Of a stretch of DNA of 64,000 bases, positions 48,807-58,856 are shown one piece after another. Source of the DNA: Solen grandis (Eukaryota; Mollusca; Bivalvia; Adapedonta; Solenidae); contig CM037794.1 of NCBI GenBank assembly GCA_021229015.1, positions 41,559,126 through 41,623,125 on the forward strand. The letters run 5' to 3'. The position numbers were made by a program, and so were the translations under genes. The notes under the pieces are model-generated. The model worked only from the letters and a program-made list of their open reading frames with translations, ran no database searches and was not told the DNA's origin. Within the stretch, counting starts at the first letter, position 1. Every line of letters begins with the position of its first letter.

Positions 48807-50280
48807 ATATAATTTTTTTTTCATCTAGCGGCATAATATGTTAACTTAATCCGTCTGTTCAGTTTTGTGACTTGTCAGTGAGTTTTCTGTAATATTTTTT
48901 ATTATAATAAAAAAGAGAATTCTAGTTTCAGCCTACTTCTGGATAGAACTCTGTCAGGACTATTTGTATATTTGATGCAAAATATCCTACTTAGTTAATT
49001 CATACAAAATACTGTTTATCATCATATACTCGGATATCCGTTTTATAAACAACACATAGACTTTGTGTGTTTTAGACGCCAATTAAGTGTAACCCAAATA
49101 AAGTATTTTGGACCAGTGAATAGTTATCTAGTAATGTTCACCGACCACCTTTAGAAGCAAACCGTGCGGTACAGGTACACTACTAGTAGGTTTTTCACTG
49201 GGTGTAAAATATACATGTAAAACTAGGTCACTCACACGGTGTAATATTACACCTGTATAGGAAAAAAGAATCGGAATTGTGTGGATGTGGGCGGTAGGCG
49301 TTGTCAATGTAATCATAAGATTGCGAAACTCGTATTATTGTAGGTCAACTTCAGTATTTGGCAATCTTGAAACGGCATAGTGCACACAGTGCTCGAACAA
49401 AAAATAAAGTAAAAAGTACATCTATTGAACAAACAACAGGGGGAACACACACACACACACACACACACACTAATGTCACAGTAAACGTGTAAACACTGGA
49501 CTCTACACCAGAAAAAAAAGACTCATTTTAATAACCTATAGTTAATCATTTCAGTACTTGATTGTTAACACGAACAGAAAATGATGTTTATCCATGGTCG
49601 ACGTGAATAACTGGCATAGTTGAATTACATAAGTAAAAGTATTACGTGTCTAGCTAAAATATACTTTTATTGCAATGTGCTTTTCAGTTCTGTGTCAAGA
49701 CCCATATTTTCAAATTATATCAATTCAATAAACGTTTTTAAAAAGTTCAAAGACTATAAGGCCAAGTTTCAGAGGGCGTCAGTGAAAGAATCGTGATCAA
49801 GTAGTCACTTATGAATGTATTATATAACAATAATTAACAAAATATGATTCAATAAACAAAATGAATAAGTAGTGGATAAAGGGTGAACAGCGTTTGATAA
49901 TGTCCTCCTTGTGGATTTCGCAATACTTCGGTTATTTATGTATTGTCCGATGTCAAAAAAATACAAACGCATGGCTTGAATGAAAAACGGGCATTTATTT
50001 TAAAGCCATAAACAAAGTAATGTAAAAATACAAACAAGCAAATATAATACTGACAGAGAATGTTTCATAAAAAGAATTCCCGAAAACATATCTGGGTGGA
50101 CAAAACCGCCACCAGGATAATCCGAAGCCCATTCAGAGAGACCCGGACCACCCGACCAAAAGAAGCTCTACCATGCCTAGTGATAGATAAATAATTGTGG
50201 TAGCTAATGGAAAAAAAATAAATTAATCAAGAAAAACAGATATGTAAAAAATAACAGAGCAATAACAGAGTACATTACAT
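48807..50280. other. Intergenic DNA with a (CA)n tract
   Basis: A (CA)n run lies at 49,445-49,470. No domain, splice-flanked exon or other repeat was recognised. Confidence 0.4.
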
Positions 50281-50284
50281 AATC

Positions 50285-50682
50285 ATACCGCGGCCTTAAA
50301 CCGTCGGCAAAAGCTTACAGCGGCATAAAGAAAACAAGCGGGTATATAAATGCTGCGGCCCCATACTGATGGCGAAATGAGGTCTTTACAGTGAGTAAAG
50401 ATAATTGATATAAAATGTAATGTCCTAATACTGTGACCTTGTACCGACGGCAAAATGTGACTGTCTTGCAACAATATTCCCAAGTCGGTCTATGAAAGGC
50501 ATAAAACCGCGGCCTAATACCGTCGGTAGAACCTGTTTTATACAATAACAATGTAATAAATATCACAATCAATATGAGATGACTGTAGCTTAGTATTTTT
50601 TAGCAAAACTTGTGATCTATATAGCAGTTTATACAGAAACAACATATAATGGCAGAAAACTGCGGCCTTGAACCGCGTGGTG
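50285..50682. repeat. Five spaced copies of a 'gcggcctaataccgtcgg' motif
   Basis: Motif copies lie at 50,289-50,313, 50,353-50,379, 50,431-50,457, 50,507-50,531 and 50,660-50,680. All follow ccgcggccttaaaccgtcgg plus caaaa, with substitutions. The spacers are AT-rich and unlike one another apart from a gcataaa phrase before some copies. The contrast between the GC-rich motif and AT-rich spacers is striking. I do not recognise it. Confidence 0.6.
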
Positions 50683-51063
50683 ATCACGTGACACAGGTAA
50701 ACGAGGGCAAGTGTCCGAAAATCACTGGCCGAGTTGCCACTTTTACGGACGAACTTTAAATAGGAAACGAGTTCGCCCCCCGAAAAACTTAGTCCATAAG
50801 ACGAAAAAAAATACCAATTGAAGTAGATGACAGAAATAAATAACCTTTACCAGAAAGAAATATCGTTATAAAAATTAATGAGAAAATGGCTTCTGCCCAC
50901 GCCAGAAATTAGAACAATAATTGCTGGTTAGGGATCTGATTGGCTGAGGAGAGTCACGAGATGACTCTCAGTTAACTGATTGGCTAAGGCATCAGATAAG
51001 TGGTATGACTAATACCCTTACTAAATATATGACTCATCCTATGACTGAAAAGATACGCCCCAC
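50683..51063. other. Intergenic DNA, nothing recognised
   Basis: Moderately GC-rich compared with its surroundings, without a long frame. Confidence 0.35.
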
Positions 51064-51288
51064 TAAAGGACTATGTTCACTAAGTGGTGAAAATGGCCTA
51101 AGCTCAGATCTCAATGATTTTTGGACAAATAAGAAGCAACATTAGACTGATTTTAAAAATGACATTAAACATTCTTCTGTCACCATGACAACAAGGGTTG
51201 TAGTAATGTTTTTGTTACGTCTGTCGAAGTTTTCCGAGCTGTAATTTTGTTTTGGGCGGTCAAATTTAACCTAAATTTGTAAAGATAT

Positions 51289-52020
51289 TCACTATGGTGT
51301 GAAAGTGTGTCACGTAAATAAACCGATGGGTTATTCAAGGTCAAAGTCACCAATGAAGGTCATGGTTGTCAAAAATATGCAAAAATCAGACTTTCCGGTG
51401 ATAATTTAATTATGGGTTACTGATGTGTAACTCAATTTTAACATACATTGGTAAAAATGTTCACTGTGATGTGAAAGTAAAATGAACTGATGGGTTCTTT
51501 AAGGTCAAGGTCACCAACGAAGGTCATAATGGTCAAAAATATGCAAAATCTTTTCCGTTTAGCTTAGCCATGGGCTCTCATAAGTACCAGATTTTAGCAG
51601 AAATTGGTAAAAACGGTCACTATGATGTGAAAGTATATCAAATAAAAACTGATGGGTTATTCAATGTCAAGGTCAGCAGTGAAGGTCAAAATTGTCATAA
51701 ATATGTAAAATTCTGATTTTCCGGTTGATAGTTTAGTAAGTTTTTAGATTTTAAAAAATTGGTATATATGTTCCATAGATTTGACTTTATGTATGGACCT
51801 GTGGGTACTTCATTGTCAAGGTCATCATTAAGGTCAAATTTGTCAAAATATGTGAAATTATGATCTTCCGGGTGTGTTAGTTAAGGGTTTTTTCCAAATT
51901 GGTATTCATATTCAATATGATGTAACAGTTTGTCACTTAAATGAAATGGTGGATACTTCATGGTTAAGGTTATTTTTCAAAGTCATAGTGTTCAAAATAT
52001 GTGAACTGTTTATTTTGTGC
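51289..52020. repeat. Degenerate tandem repeat, unit about 155 bp, five copies
   Basis: Copies begin near 51,289, 51,459, 51,616, 51,770 and 51,910. They share 'ttcacta-gatgtgaaagt', 'gatgggtt-ttcaaggtcaag', 'gtcacc-a-gaaggtca' and 'tgtcaaaaatatgcaaaa'. Divergence increases to the right. Each copy holds one or two aaggtca motifs. Confidence 0.75.
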
Positions 52021-52539
52021 AAAATAACTTGCAATTTGTTGCTGGCTTTTAAAGATAAATGACATATTTAGCAATGAGATCTCTTTTTCAAAATGTTTAC
52101 AAAAGCTTGTCCATCTGAATTAGTCTCTTTAGCTGATTTGTTTAATAACCTGTACGAATGAATACATATATGACCATAATTTTGATTTCAACAACATCTC
52201 TGATATAAATATTATTAATAAAATATTATTCAATATTAATGCATACATATTCACTAAAAACTGATTTGAATATTTGAAAATATATGCAGGAGAACATCAA
52301 CCTATCGTGCCCATAGCTGTATGAAAAATAACGAGACTGTCAAGTTCCTACCCATAATCCAATGGTTAAAAAACAGGTGTACACTTCAGTTATATTTAGA
52401 GTATGCTGCTTTTTATAGTGTTATATGTGGACAGACCAATTCAAATATTTAGCCTTCAACTGTATTGGCTTTATTCTTGGTATCATAATCATAACTATCA
52501 ATGAAATAAGCAGCATGATTCAAATATTCAAATATTCCC

Positions 52540-52815
52540 CCTATTTTTTTTTTTTTTTTTTTTTATTTGTGTTGCTTTGGAATTTACCTCGCTGCAACCG
52601 TATTTCAATCATTTAGCGACATCTAGCTCTTACATGTTCAGGAAGATCCCAATCACACAGTAGCACCGGAATGATACCACAGACCAACTATAAATCAGCT
52701 GGAAGGTTTCCTCGCATGTAATATCCACTTGACTCTGACTGGATTTGAACCAGCGGCCTTGAAAGCCTGAGTGGTATTAAGTCACCAACTTCACCTGCTA
52801 GGCCATATGGACCCC
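52540..52815 (-). mobile_element. SINE, first family, full length with poly-A tail
   Basis: On the minus strand a tRNA-like head (ggcctagcaggtgaagttgg ... ggttcaaatccagtcagagt) is followed by gcgaggaaaccttccagctg, gtctgtggtatcattccggt, gatgtcgctaaatgattgaa and atacggttgcagcgaggtaa, then a poly-A run (the T run at about 52,541-52,564 on plus). The intact A- and B-box spacing makes it the clearest complete copy. Confidence 0.8.
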
Positions 52816-53185
52816 TGATACTGGTGTATCGCATTTGTCAGATGCTCATCATGTTGCTCATCATGTAAGTGTAGTTCAATGGTTGGCCTATCGTGGGTTT
52901 TCGATGCTGGGTGTGGTATCGATCATGGTACATATCTGGGGCATGATATCACAATAAGTTAGCAAGTTATGTCTGTCTCTCCACAGGACCCTGATATTCA
53001 GCAAAAAAAAAAAAATAATAAAAAAAAACAAATAAATAAAAAAAAAACAAAAACAAATAAATAACTTAAAACAATCTATATAGAGAGGTCCATTTTCTCA
53101 CAGGACACTTTTTGGTCTGAATATCAGGGTCCTGTGGTCTCAAGTAGACATTATAACTGAAATTCTGTTGGTGAGCGGTAACTCA
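52816..53185 (+). mobile_element. SINE, second family, split by a small foldback element
   Basis: gctcatcatgtaagtgtagt, ggttggcctatcgtggg and gctgggtgtggtatcgatca follow the body of the SINE at 12,081-12,388. The sequence breaks after tatgtctgtct and resumes after 53,137 with caagtagacattataactga and aattctgttggtgagcggta. Confidence 0.65.
52980..53137. mobile_element. Foldback insertion of about 158 bp with 21-bp perfect ends
   Basis: Positions 52,981-53,001 (ccacaggaccctgatattca plus g) are the exact reverse complement of 53,117-53,137. The core is an A-rich stretch. It sits inside the SINE, whose flanks suggest a short tct/tctc duplication at the insertion point. Confidence 0.75.
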
Positions 53186-53237
53186 CACGAAAAGCATTTA
53201 CAACATGTTTTGCGTACATCTTGTGTTCTAGTTATAC

Positions 53238-53522
53238 TTGTTTATTTTAGCTATTGATAAAGTTGTTAATGTCTTTAAAGAGATTCAAATGAGTTTTGAA
53301 CTCAATCTACCACAGAGTGATAGACCACGGAGTTCTAGGTATTCACATCTCCGGATAGACCAACTACTCAATCTAAAACAAAATACCACTTCACAACAGG
53401 TACTGACTTTACACGAAAGGGTTAACATGGATCTACACTACAGTGTAGAACAGTGTGTAATATTCAGGTGTCTATGCACATTTAAACCTTCAAAAGATAT
53501 TTATAGGGATCTTTTCTACTAG
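53238..53522 (+). other. Unrecognised 94-codon open frame
   Basis: The frame contains charged and hydrophilic stretches (KEIQMSFELNLPQSDRPRSS; SRYSHLRIDQLLNLKQNTTS) less skewed than typical chance frames here. A pyrimidine-rich tract and ag (53,241-53,250) precede it like a splice acceptor. It lies within the 38-bp inverted-repeat region. It may be an exon remnant or a transposon piece; no family is recognised and the assignment as coding is weak. Confidence 0.2.
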
Positions 53523-54667
53523 GGTCATACTATCAATGAAGTAAAAAGAGTAGATCTACCAGGGTATACAACATTTTTCTTTTGTTAATTCCACTATTTT
53601 GGTCAGGTACTGATAGTGTCTTTTATCATTCCAGGCGCGAAGTAGAAATTTAGTCTTATTTTCACATTGTTTAAGAGTTTCAAACTATTTTCTTTTGGAT
53701 ATAATCAGATGAGTGAGAGATGAATTTGTTTCGGGTGTTTCTATTTCTATGAATTACTAATACCTTAAAGTTTAAGACACGGTGTTATGTCATCATCAAC
53801 GACGCGTAAACTATGAAAATCATTGCAATCTACCCAACTTTTGTGAACACAAATCTAAAAATAGCTTTGAGTACACTATGAACATGCCTTTATGTGTTAA
53901 TGTAAACATACAATGAATTAATATACACCTAATGTTTGAAAAATGTGCGATGCTTTCTTGAAGCTATTAAAATAAATATCTTGAAAGACTTGAATCATTT
54001 ATCAACGGTGCGTAACGCTTCTTTTCAGTACATGTATTTAAATATAAAAAAGGAATTAATTTATGAGAATAATACTTACGTAAATATTTAAAAGAAAGAA
54101 TGTAAGTCATGGAAAATAGTTTGGTGAAATATCAACAGCGCAATCGGCAAAATACTTTAGTATCCGTGTACTTTGATCATTTGATGAAACGGTGTATAGT
54201 CAAAAATATCCTCTGCTGTTTCGACCGTTTTGTCATCGATTACCATGTGTCTATGATCTTACATAAGTTAAGTATGTCGAAATATTCACAGAAACATTTA
54301 GCATAGAGCCGTTACGCGTCTCATATTTTGCTGAAATTCATATTGGCCGCATGCTTCGACAGACAAGATATTTTTAAAGAATAAAGATTAATCATTTAGG
54401 TATACATATGGAAAGTGTCTTGTTTGTCGAAGCATGTGGCCACATTGAATTTATCGTATCAATAGATGACATCAGCCAATAGTTCGTACAAAACGCGTGT
54501 AAATTACGGTTCAATGGATTTCAACAGGTATTTTCAATCAAATATTTTGTTCAACCTGACAAATGATAATTACTGATTATATCCGTTTTTGGGGATGTAA
54601 GATTTGTTTTGTATGTTAAAGATTGAAAAAGACTTCTGAAATGCATATTAATTTTCCCGGAAAGTTT
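53523..54667. other. Intergenic DNA with a short hairpin
   Basis: An imperfect inverted repeat pairs about 54,337-54,370 (ggccgcatgcttcgacagac) with 54,417-54,450 (gtttgtcgaagcatgtggcc). Nothing else was recognised. Confidence 0.45.
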
Positions 54668-54705
54668 TTAGGCCATTTTCACCACTTAGTGAACATAGTC
54701 CTTTA

Positions 54706-55475
54706 TGTAAAACATGTTCAACGCCATAGATAATTTTATATTTGTATAAATTCTATACATAGTTTGACACGTTTGCAAACACGTGACACACACACACACA
54801 CACACACTCTCTCTCTCTAATTTATACACAGACTCAGATTTGCAACTAATATGTAAGTATGTATGGTAGATATATTTTTTAATTTAGCCCCCCCCCCCGT
54901 TCCGGCTCTGGTAGCAGACTTCTGTCGGTAAAATACTATGCGCAACAGTTACAATCTTGTTCGCATTATGACATTGCTATCTTTCGTTATTGTATTTGAA
55001 GAATTGTTTTTGAAATTTAATTTAAGCCGTAAAACTAATCTAAATTTAGAAATCGGGTCCCATTTGGTGTTTGTTGTCATAGAAAATGAACCGTAGAAAC
55101 TACCATAGGTCACATGAAAATTCGCGGCCTTAAGTGTCTTTTTACTCAGTTTGCTTGGTGGAGTTGAAACGACAAGATGTGGATAAGGTAGGAAAACTTT
55201 ATTTACATGTACCTTTTTGTATATCTAAATATAGAACGCTATCATCTGTATATATGCCTCTTTTTAATTTCATAGCAAAGTATGTCTTCTCGTGTTTTTT
55301 GCTTTTTTATGTGTGTTGGGGGGGGGGGCAATTTAGTTAATTTGTGAAACAAAGAATGTATTTTGTTCGAAGTAAAATCCATTCTTGGTTTATTAAATAA
55401 ATGGCACACAGCTTGCAGTTGATTTGCCTGGTTTAGCCAAGCAGTCCATCACCTAATTCAAATAATGTAATAATT
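54706..55475. other. Intergenic DNA with microsatellite
   Basis: A (CA)n(CT)n tract lies at 54,785-54,819. C and G homopolymers lie near 54,887 and 55,318. No gene was recognised. Confidence 0.4.
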
Positions 55476-56260
55476 TCAATACCAGAAATGCTATGCAATT
55501 GAACGAGATTGTAAAGGTACCAAAATGGTACTTAATGACAACATATCCGATCTCCGTTTACTTAACATTGCATAAAAATGCATCTGTTTTTAGTATTTTG
55601 GATGATTGTTAAAATACTACCTTTGTTGGCGAGCATTTTCAATGATGGCCCATCAGACTATACTCGGATGAGACACGCCTGAAGTGTGGGAAGCATGCAC
55701 GCACGGAAAATTTAGATTCTCAATTCTAAATACTTTAAAGTAGCTCGTTCACAGATGATCGGAAATATAAGAAAAATACCCGCCCCGCCTCATTAATTTT
55801 GGCGAAGTCTTTATTTAGGTGTAGGTCACATTGCACGGGAAATATTTTTTCGTATATGCCCACTTCACGGAAATCGGTATCCCCGAAGCTAAATTCCTAG
55901 TCAATTTAGTTTATACATATTTTATTTCAAAATTGTTAAATGGTGTTGGACAAGAAGTTCTCAGTACAAATTCGGAGTCAATGACCATCTGTGCACGAGC
56001 TGCTTTAATGCAGAACAAAAAAAAGCTCTCACTCTAGGTATTCAGATATCTTTACACTTTCCGCATGCTTGTATCTCACCTGAATATGTGTTCCGAAGTC
56101 TGACAAAATGTATACAAAGGTAGTATTTTAACATCCATCCAAAATACTAAAACAAATATGAATTTTCATGCAAAGTCAACGAAGATCGGATATGTGGTCA
56201 TTAAGTAACATTTAGGTAACTTTACATTCTCGTTTAATTACGTAGCATTTCTGGTATTGA
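55476..56260. mobile_element. Foldback element of about 785 bp hosting another MITE
   Basis: The left arm (about 55,476-55,635) and right arm (about 56,098-56,260) are inverted copies: tcaataccagaaatgctatg, acatatccgatctccgtt and tagtattttggatg-ttgtta-aaaatactacctttg occur in both. The centre holds the third copy of the 'TTAAAGCAGCTC' MITE. Confidence 0.8.
55737..56007. mobile_element. MITE family 'TTAAAGCAGCTC', copy 3
   Basis: The ends aaagtagctcgttcacagat and gaccatctgtgcacgagctg (then cttta) are imperfect inverses. Inner phrases (tcattaattttggcgaagtc; gtgtaggtcacattgc) match the other copies in the opposite orientation. Confidence 0.75.
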
Positions 56261-58344
56261 ACATTTTACAATTTCTGAGTAATAATGAGGCTTTAATTGA
56301 TATTCACGGGAGTTAATTAGAACAAAGCAATAGACTGTTTAATATACATCGTATAATGCTTAGATGACACTGATCAATAAAATGATGCACGCACAATATG
56401 GGTTAATTAAATACTTTGGGTTTTTATGCAGTTTATCGATGGATGGAAAATGAGCATTTATAGGAAAGGCTACTTTAATCAAAACTTATACATTACCAAT
56501 ACTATGGTGTCCATTTGTGGTTCAAACAAATCCACCTGATTTTTTTTTAAATGTCTTAATAAAACGATGTGCAACTTCACATTATGATAAACCCGAAGAA
56601 ATTAAATGGAACATTGACTTTAAATTATAATACTGGTGGTTTACAATGAACTAATTTTTAAATGTTTATTAATACTGTTAATATGGTTGATAAACAAAAT
56701 ATTTTAAAAAAATGTAAAAAAAAGGGGGATTTTTACAAGAATAACAGTTTCTGATGGACATACGAACAATCTGGAATGAAATAAAAGGACTATGAATATA
56801 ACTTAAGTGAAATAATGATATGAAATAGTTCATACATTAGAGTTAGCGCAACTATCAGATTATCAAAATTATACTTGACATGTGATTACACGTTATACTT
56901 GTGATCACACACTTTTATTATTATAGGACGCAATTCGGTACTGTAATTCACGTGTTCCCTTGTCTTACCGGTTTAAAGATTTATTTATTTTTGCAATAGT
57001 TTAGCGTCATAAAGTGGATTTATTTAACATTCAGCTTCGGCTTTCTTTAGGTAGACGGTTCTGCACTGACACACCGATAAAACCAAACGATCTTTATCAA
57101 AATCCACCAGAGCGTGTCTGCATGGATTACCTTTTTACTCTAAAGGTCTTCAGTGTTGGGGTGTTCTTCAGCCTATAGCTAACGATATATTGTGTGACAA
57201 ATATGAATACGATTCACAATGTGTAGTCATGGACATGGATGAAGATGAAAACAAAATTTTAGGAAATTGTCTTAAAAACTGTATTTGTAACTTGTTACAT
57301 TTGAAATTCATCAATAGTCATATACTGAAATATCATTATCATTATTATTAATATTATTATTATTTCATACATAATACAGTAAACAATCCAAATAAAAAGG
57401 TAAACGTCATATTCTCAAATTAGTCCCAAATGCAGGAGATGACTTCGTCTTTCAAGTGACAAAACTCTTGCAATCATTCACTGACAAATGGAATCCTTAT
57501 ACTCCCAGAGTTGACATTTGTTTCAGAATCTTCCTTGCAATTATGTGTGTACTTGTGTTGTCATGGCATCCAGGATAGGTATAGAAATTAACAAAATACT
57601 GTGATCTCAGGTGACGTTTGGCGAGGTTATGTCGTACGTCGCAGTTATCGTTAATCCTTTTTTCGAGTATACGGCACTTGTAATTGCATTATGCTTAAAG
57701 CGGGGTAGCAGAGTGATCAGTCGACCTGTAACGACCGAACTCTCCTCGTAAATACGGTGTAGTCCGAAGGCAGACGGAGAAACACGATTGCCATATAGGA
57801 TATACCAAGTGTAAGTTGTTCCGAGAAATGATAGTTAACAAGGATTTTCCTATTCTTTCGCTCACGTGATTTTCTCTTGTGGGCAAAAATATTTTATCGT
57901 ATTGACTTGCTTTGTGCAAGGTGGCTCATAGTAAATATACAGAATTGAGCCATTTTATGTTTCATACGGCGCCTTATAACAATTAGAAAATGTTAAATAA
58001 ACTCAACCAATGATGATACCTGATTGCTATGTACTCGTACACATTAACATAAGTTGTTTCTGCCTTTTCTGAACGAACTTGAACTTCATGCTGAAAATTT
58101 AGGCGGAAACCTAAAACCCAGAAGCAAATGAGCTGCTTTATATCGTGTTCATCATGGTCACCTTAAAATGAGCGTCTCGGATCACTACTCACAGTAATGA
58201 ATAGGAACACTAGAGAATCCCAAAGCAAATTTAATATCTCGCTTGCTTTACAATTAACTACCATCTTTTATAACTACAATTAACACAATACCATCTACAA
58301 CAACAACAACTACTACTACTACCACTACGTACTGTTCTAACTAC
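56261..58344. other. Upstream region of the oxidoreductase gene, no exon found
   Basis: AT-rich sequence with an ATT-rich run near 57,330-57,365 and CAA/CTA triplet repeats near 58,296-58,328. The first exon of the gene downstream should lie here or further left, but I could not identify it. Confidence 0.4.
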
Positions 58345-58535
58345 TCGTCCTCCCCGCGTGGGTTCGAATCCCGGCATCGTCATTCGGATTTTCATGTGAG
58401 GAAGCCTCCCAGCTGACTTGTTGTAGGTCGGTGGTTCTACCCGGATGCCTCCGTGCATTCGGGGTCTTCCCCCACCTGTAATTAGCTGGACGTCGCTATA
58501 TGACTGAAATACTGTCGAAGCGAAGATAATCTCAA
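58345..58535 (+). mobile_element. SINE, first family
   Basis: The B-box gtgggttcgaatcccggcat, then cattcggattttcatgtgag, gtcggtggttctacccggat, gcattcggggtcttccccca, cctgtaattagctggacgtc and gctatatgactgaaatactg. It is very similar to the copy at 12,848-13,045. Confidence 0.85.
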
Positions 58536-58636
58536 ATAGTCTTATTTACTCGTATGAAACGTACTTCTACTAATACAAACACTGACTGTCATGAGCCATT
58601 GATTTTTATCGATATTTTTACTATTACATTTTGCAG

Positions 58637-58856
58637 AGCTCTGATTTTCTTTGCCGGCCTCAACCTTGTTGTTGGCGATGGGCACAATTCTTTCGTCGAA
58701 AATGACCTTCGCACCTGTTTACGGAAGGACTCGTCATGTTTCCCGACACAACAGAAAATAAACGAATTGAAAACTAAGCTTTCCGGATCGGTTTTGACTT
58801 CGGGGGACAATGATTACGACAGTGCGGTCCCTCATGTATAACAAAGAAATGCAGAA
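58637..58856 (+). CDS. Exon 1 (first visible) of the FAD oxidoreductase
   Basis: It is preceded by tattacattttgcag, a good acceptor, so the start codon is probably in an unseen upstream exon. An in-frame ATG at 58,554 is the alternative start. The donor aa/gtaagt begins at 58,857. The frame ends early (DYDSAVPHV then stop), but if the CCC at 58,829-58,831 were CC the exon would continue as MYNKEMQK and end in phase 2, exactly what exon 2 needs. Confidence 0.75.

Larger units (their letters stand above)
51064..54705. mobile_element. Region of about 3.6 kb bounded by a perfect 38-bp inverted repeat
   Basis: Positions 51,064-51,101 (starting taaaggactatgttcactaa) are the exact reverse complement of 54,668-54,705. 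Beyond these bases the flanks differ. Each end can be read as TA plus a 36-bp terminal repeat, as for a Tc1/mariner-type transposon. Inside are a degenerate tandem repeat, two SINEs and a small foldback, with no recognisable transposase. It may be a large non-autonomous element grown by later insertions, or two unrelated fragments of one family that happen to face each other. Confidence 0.65.

Noticed and set aside
50285..50682. CRISPR array
   Set aside because: The genome is eukaryotic, the motif copies are diverged, spacing is irregular and no cas gene is present.
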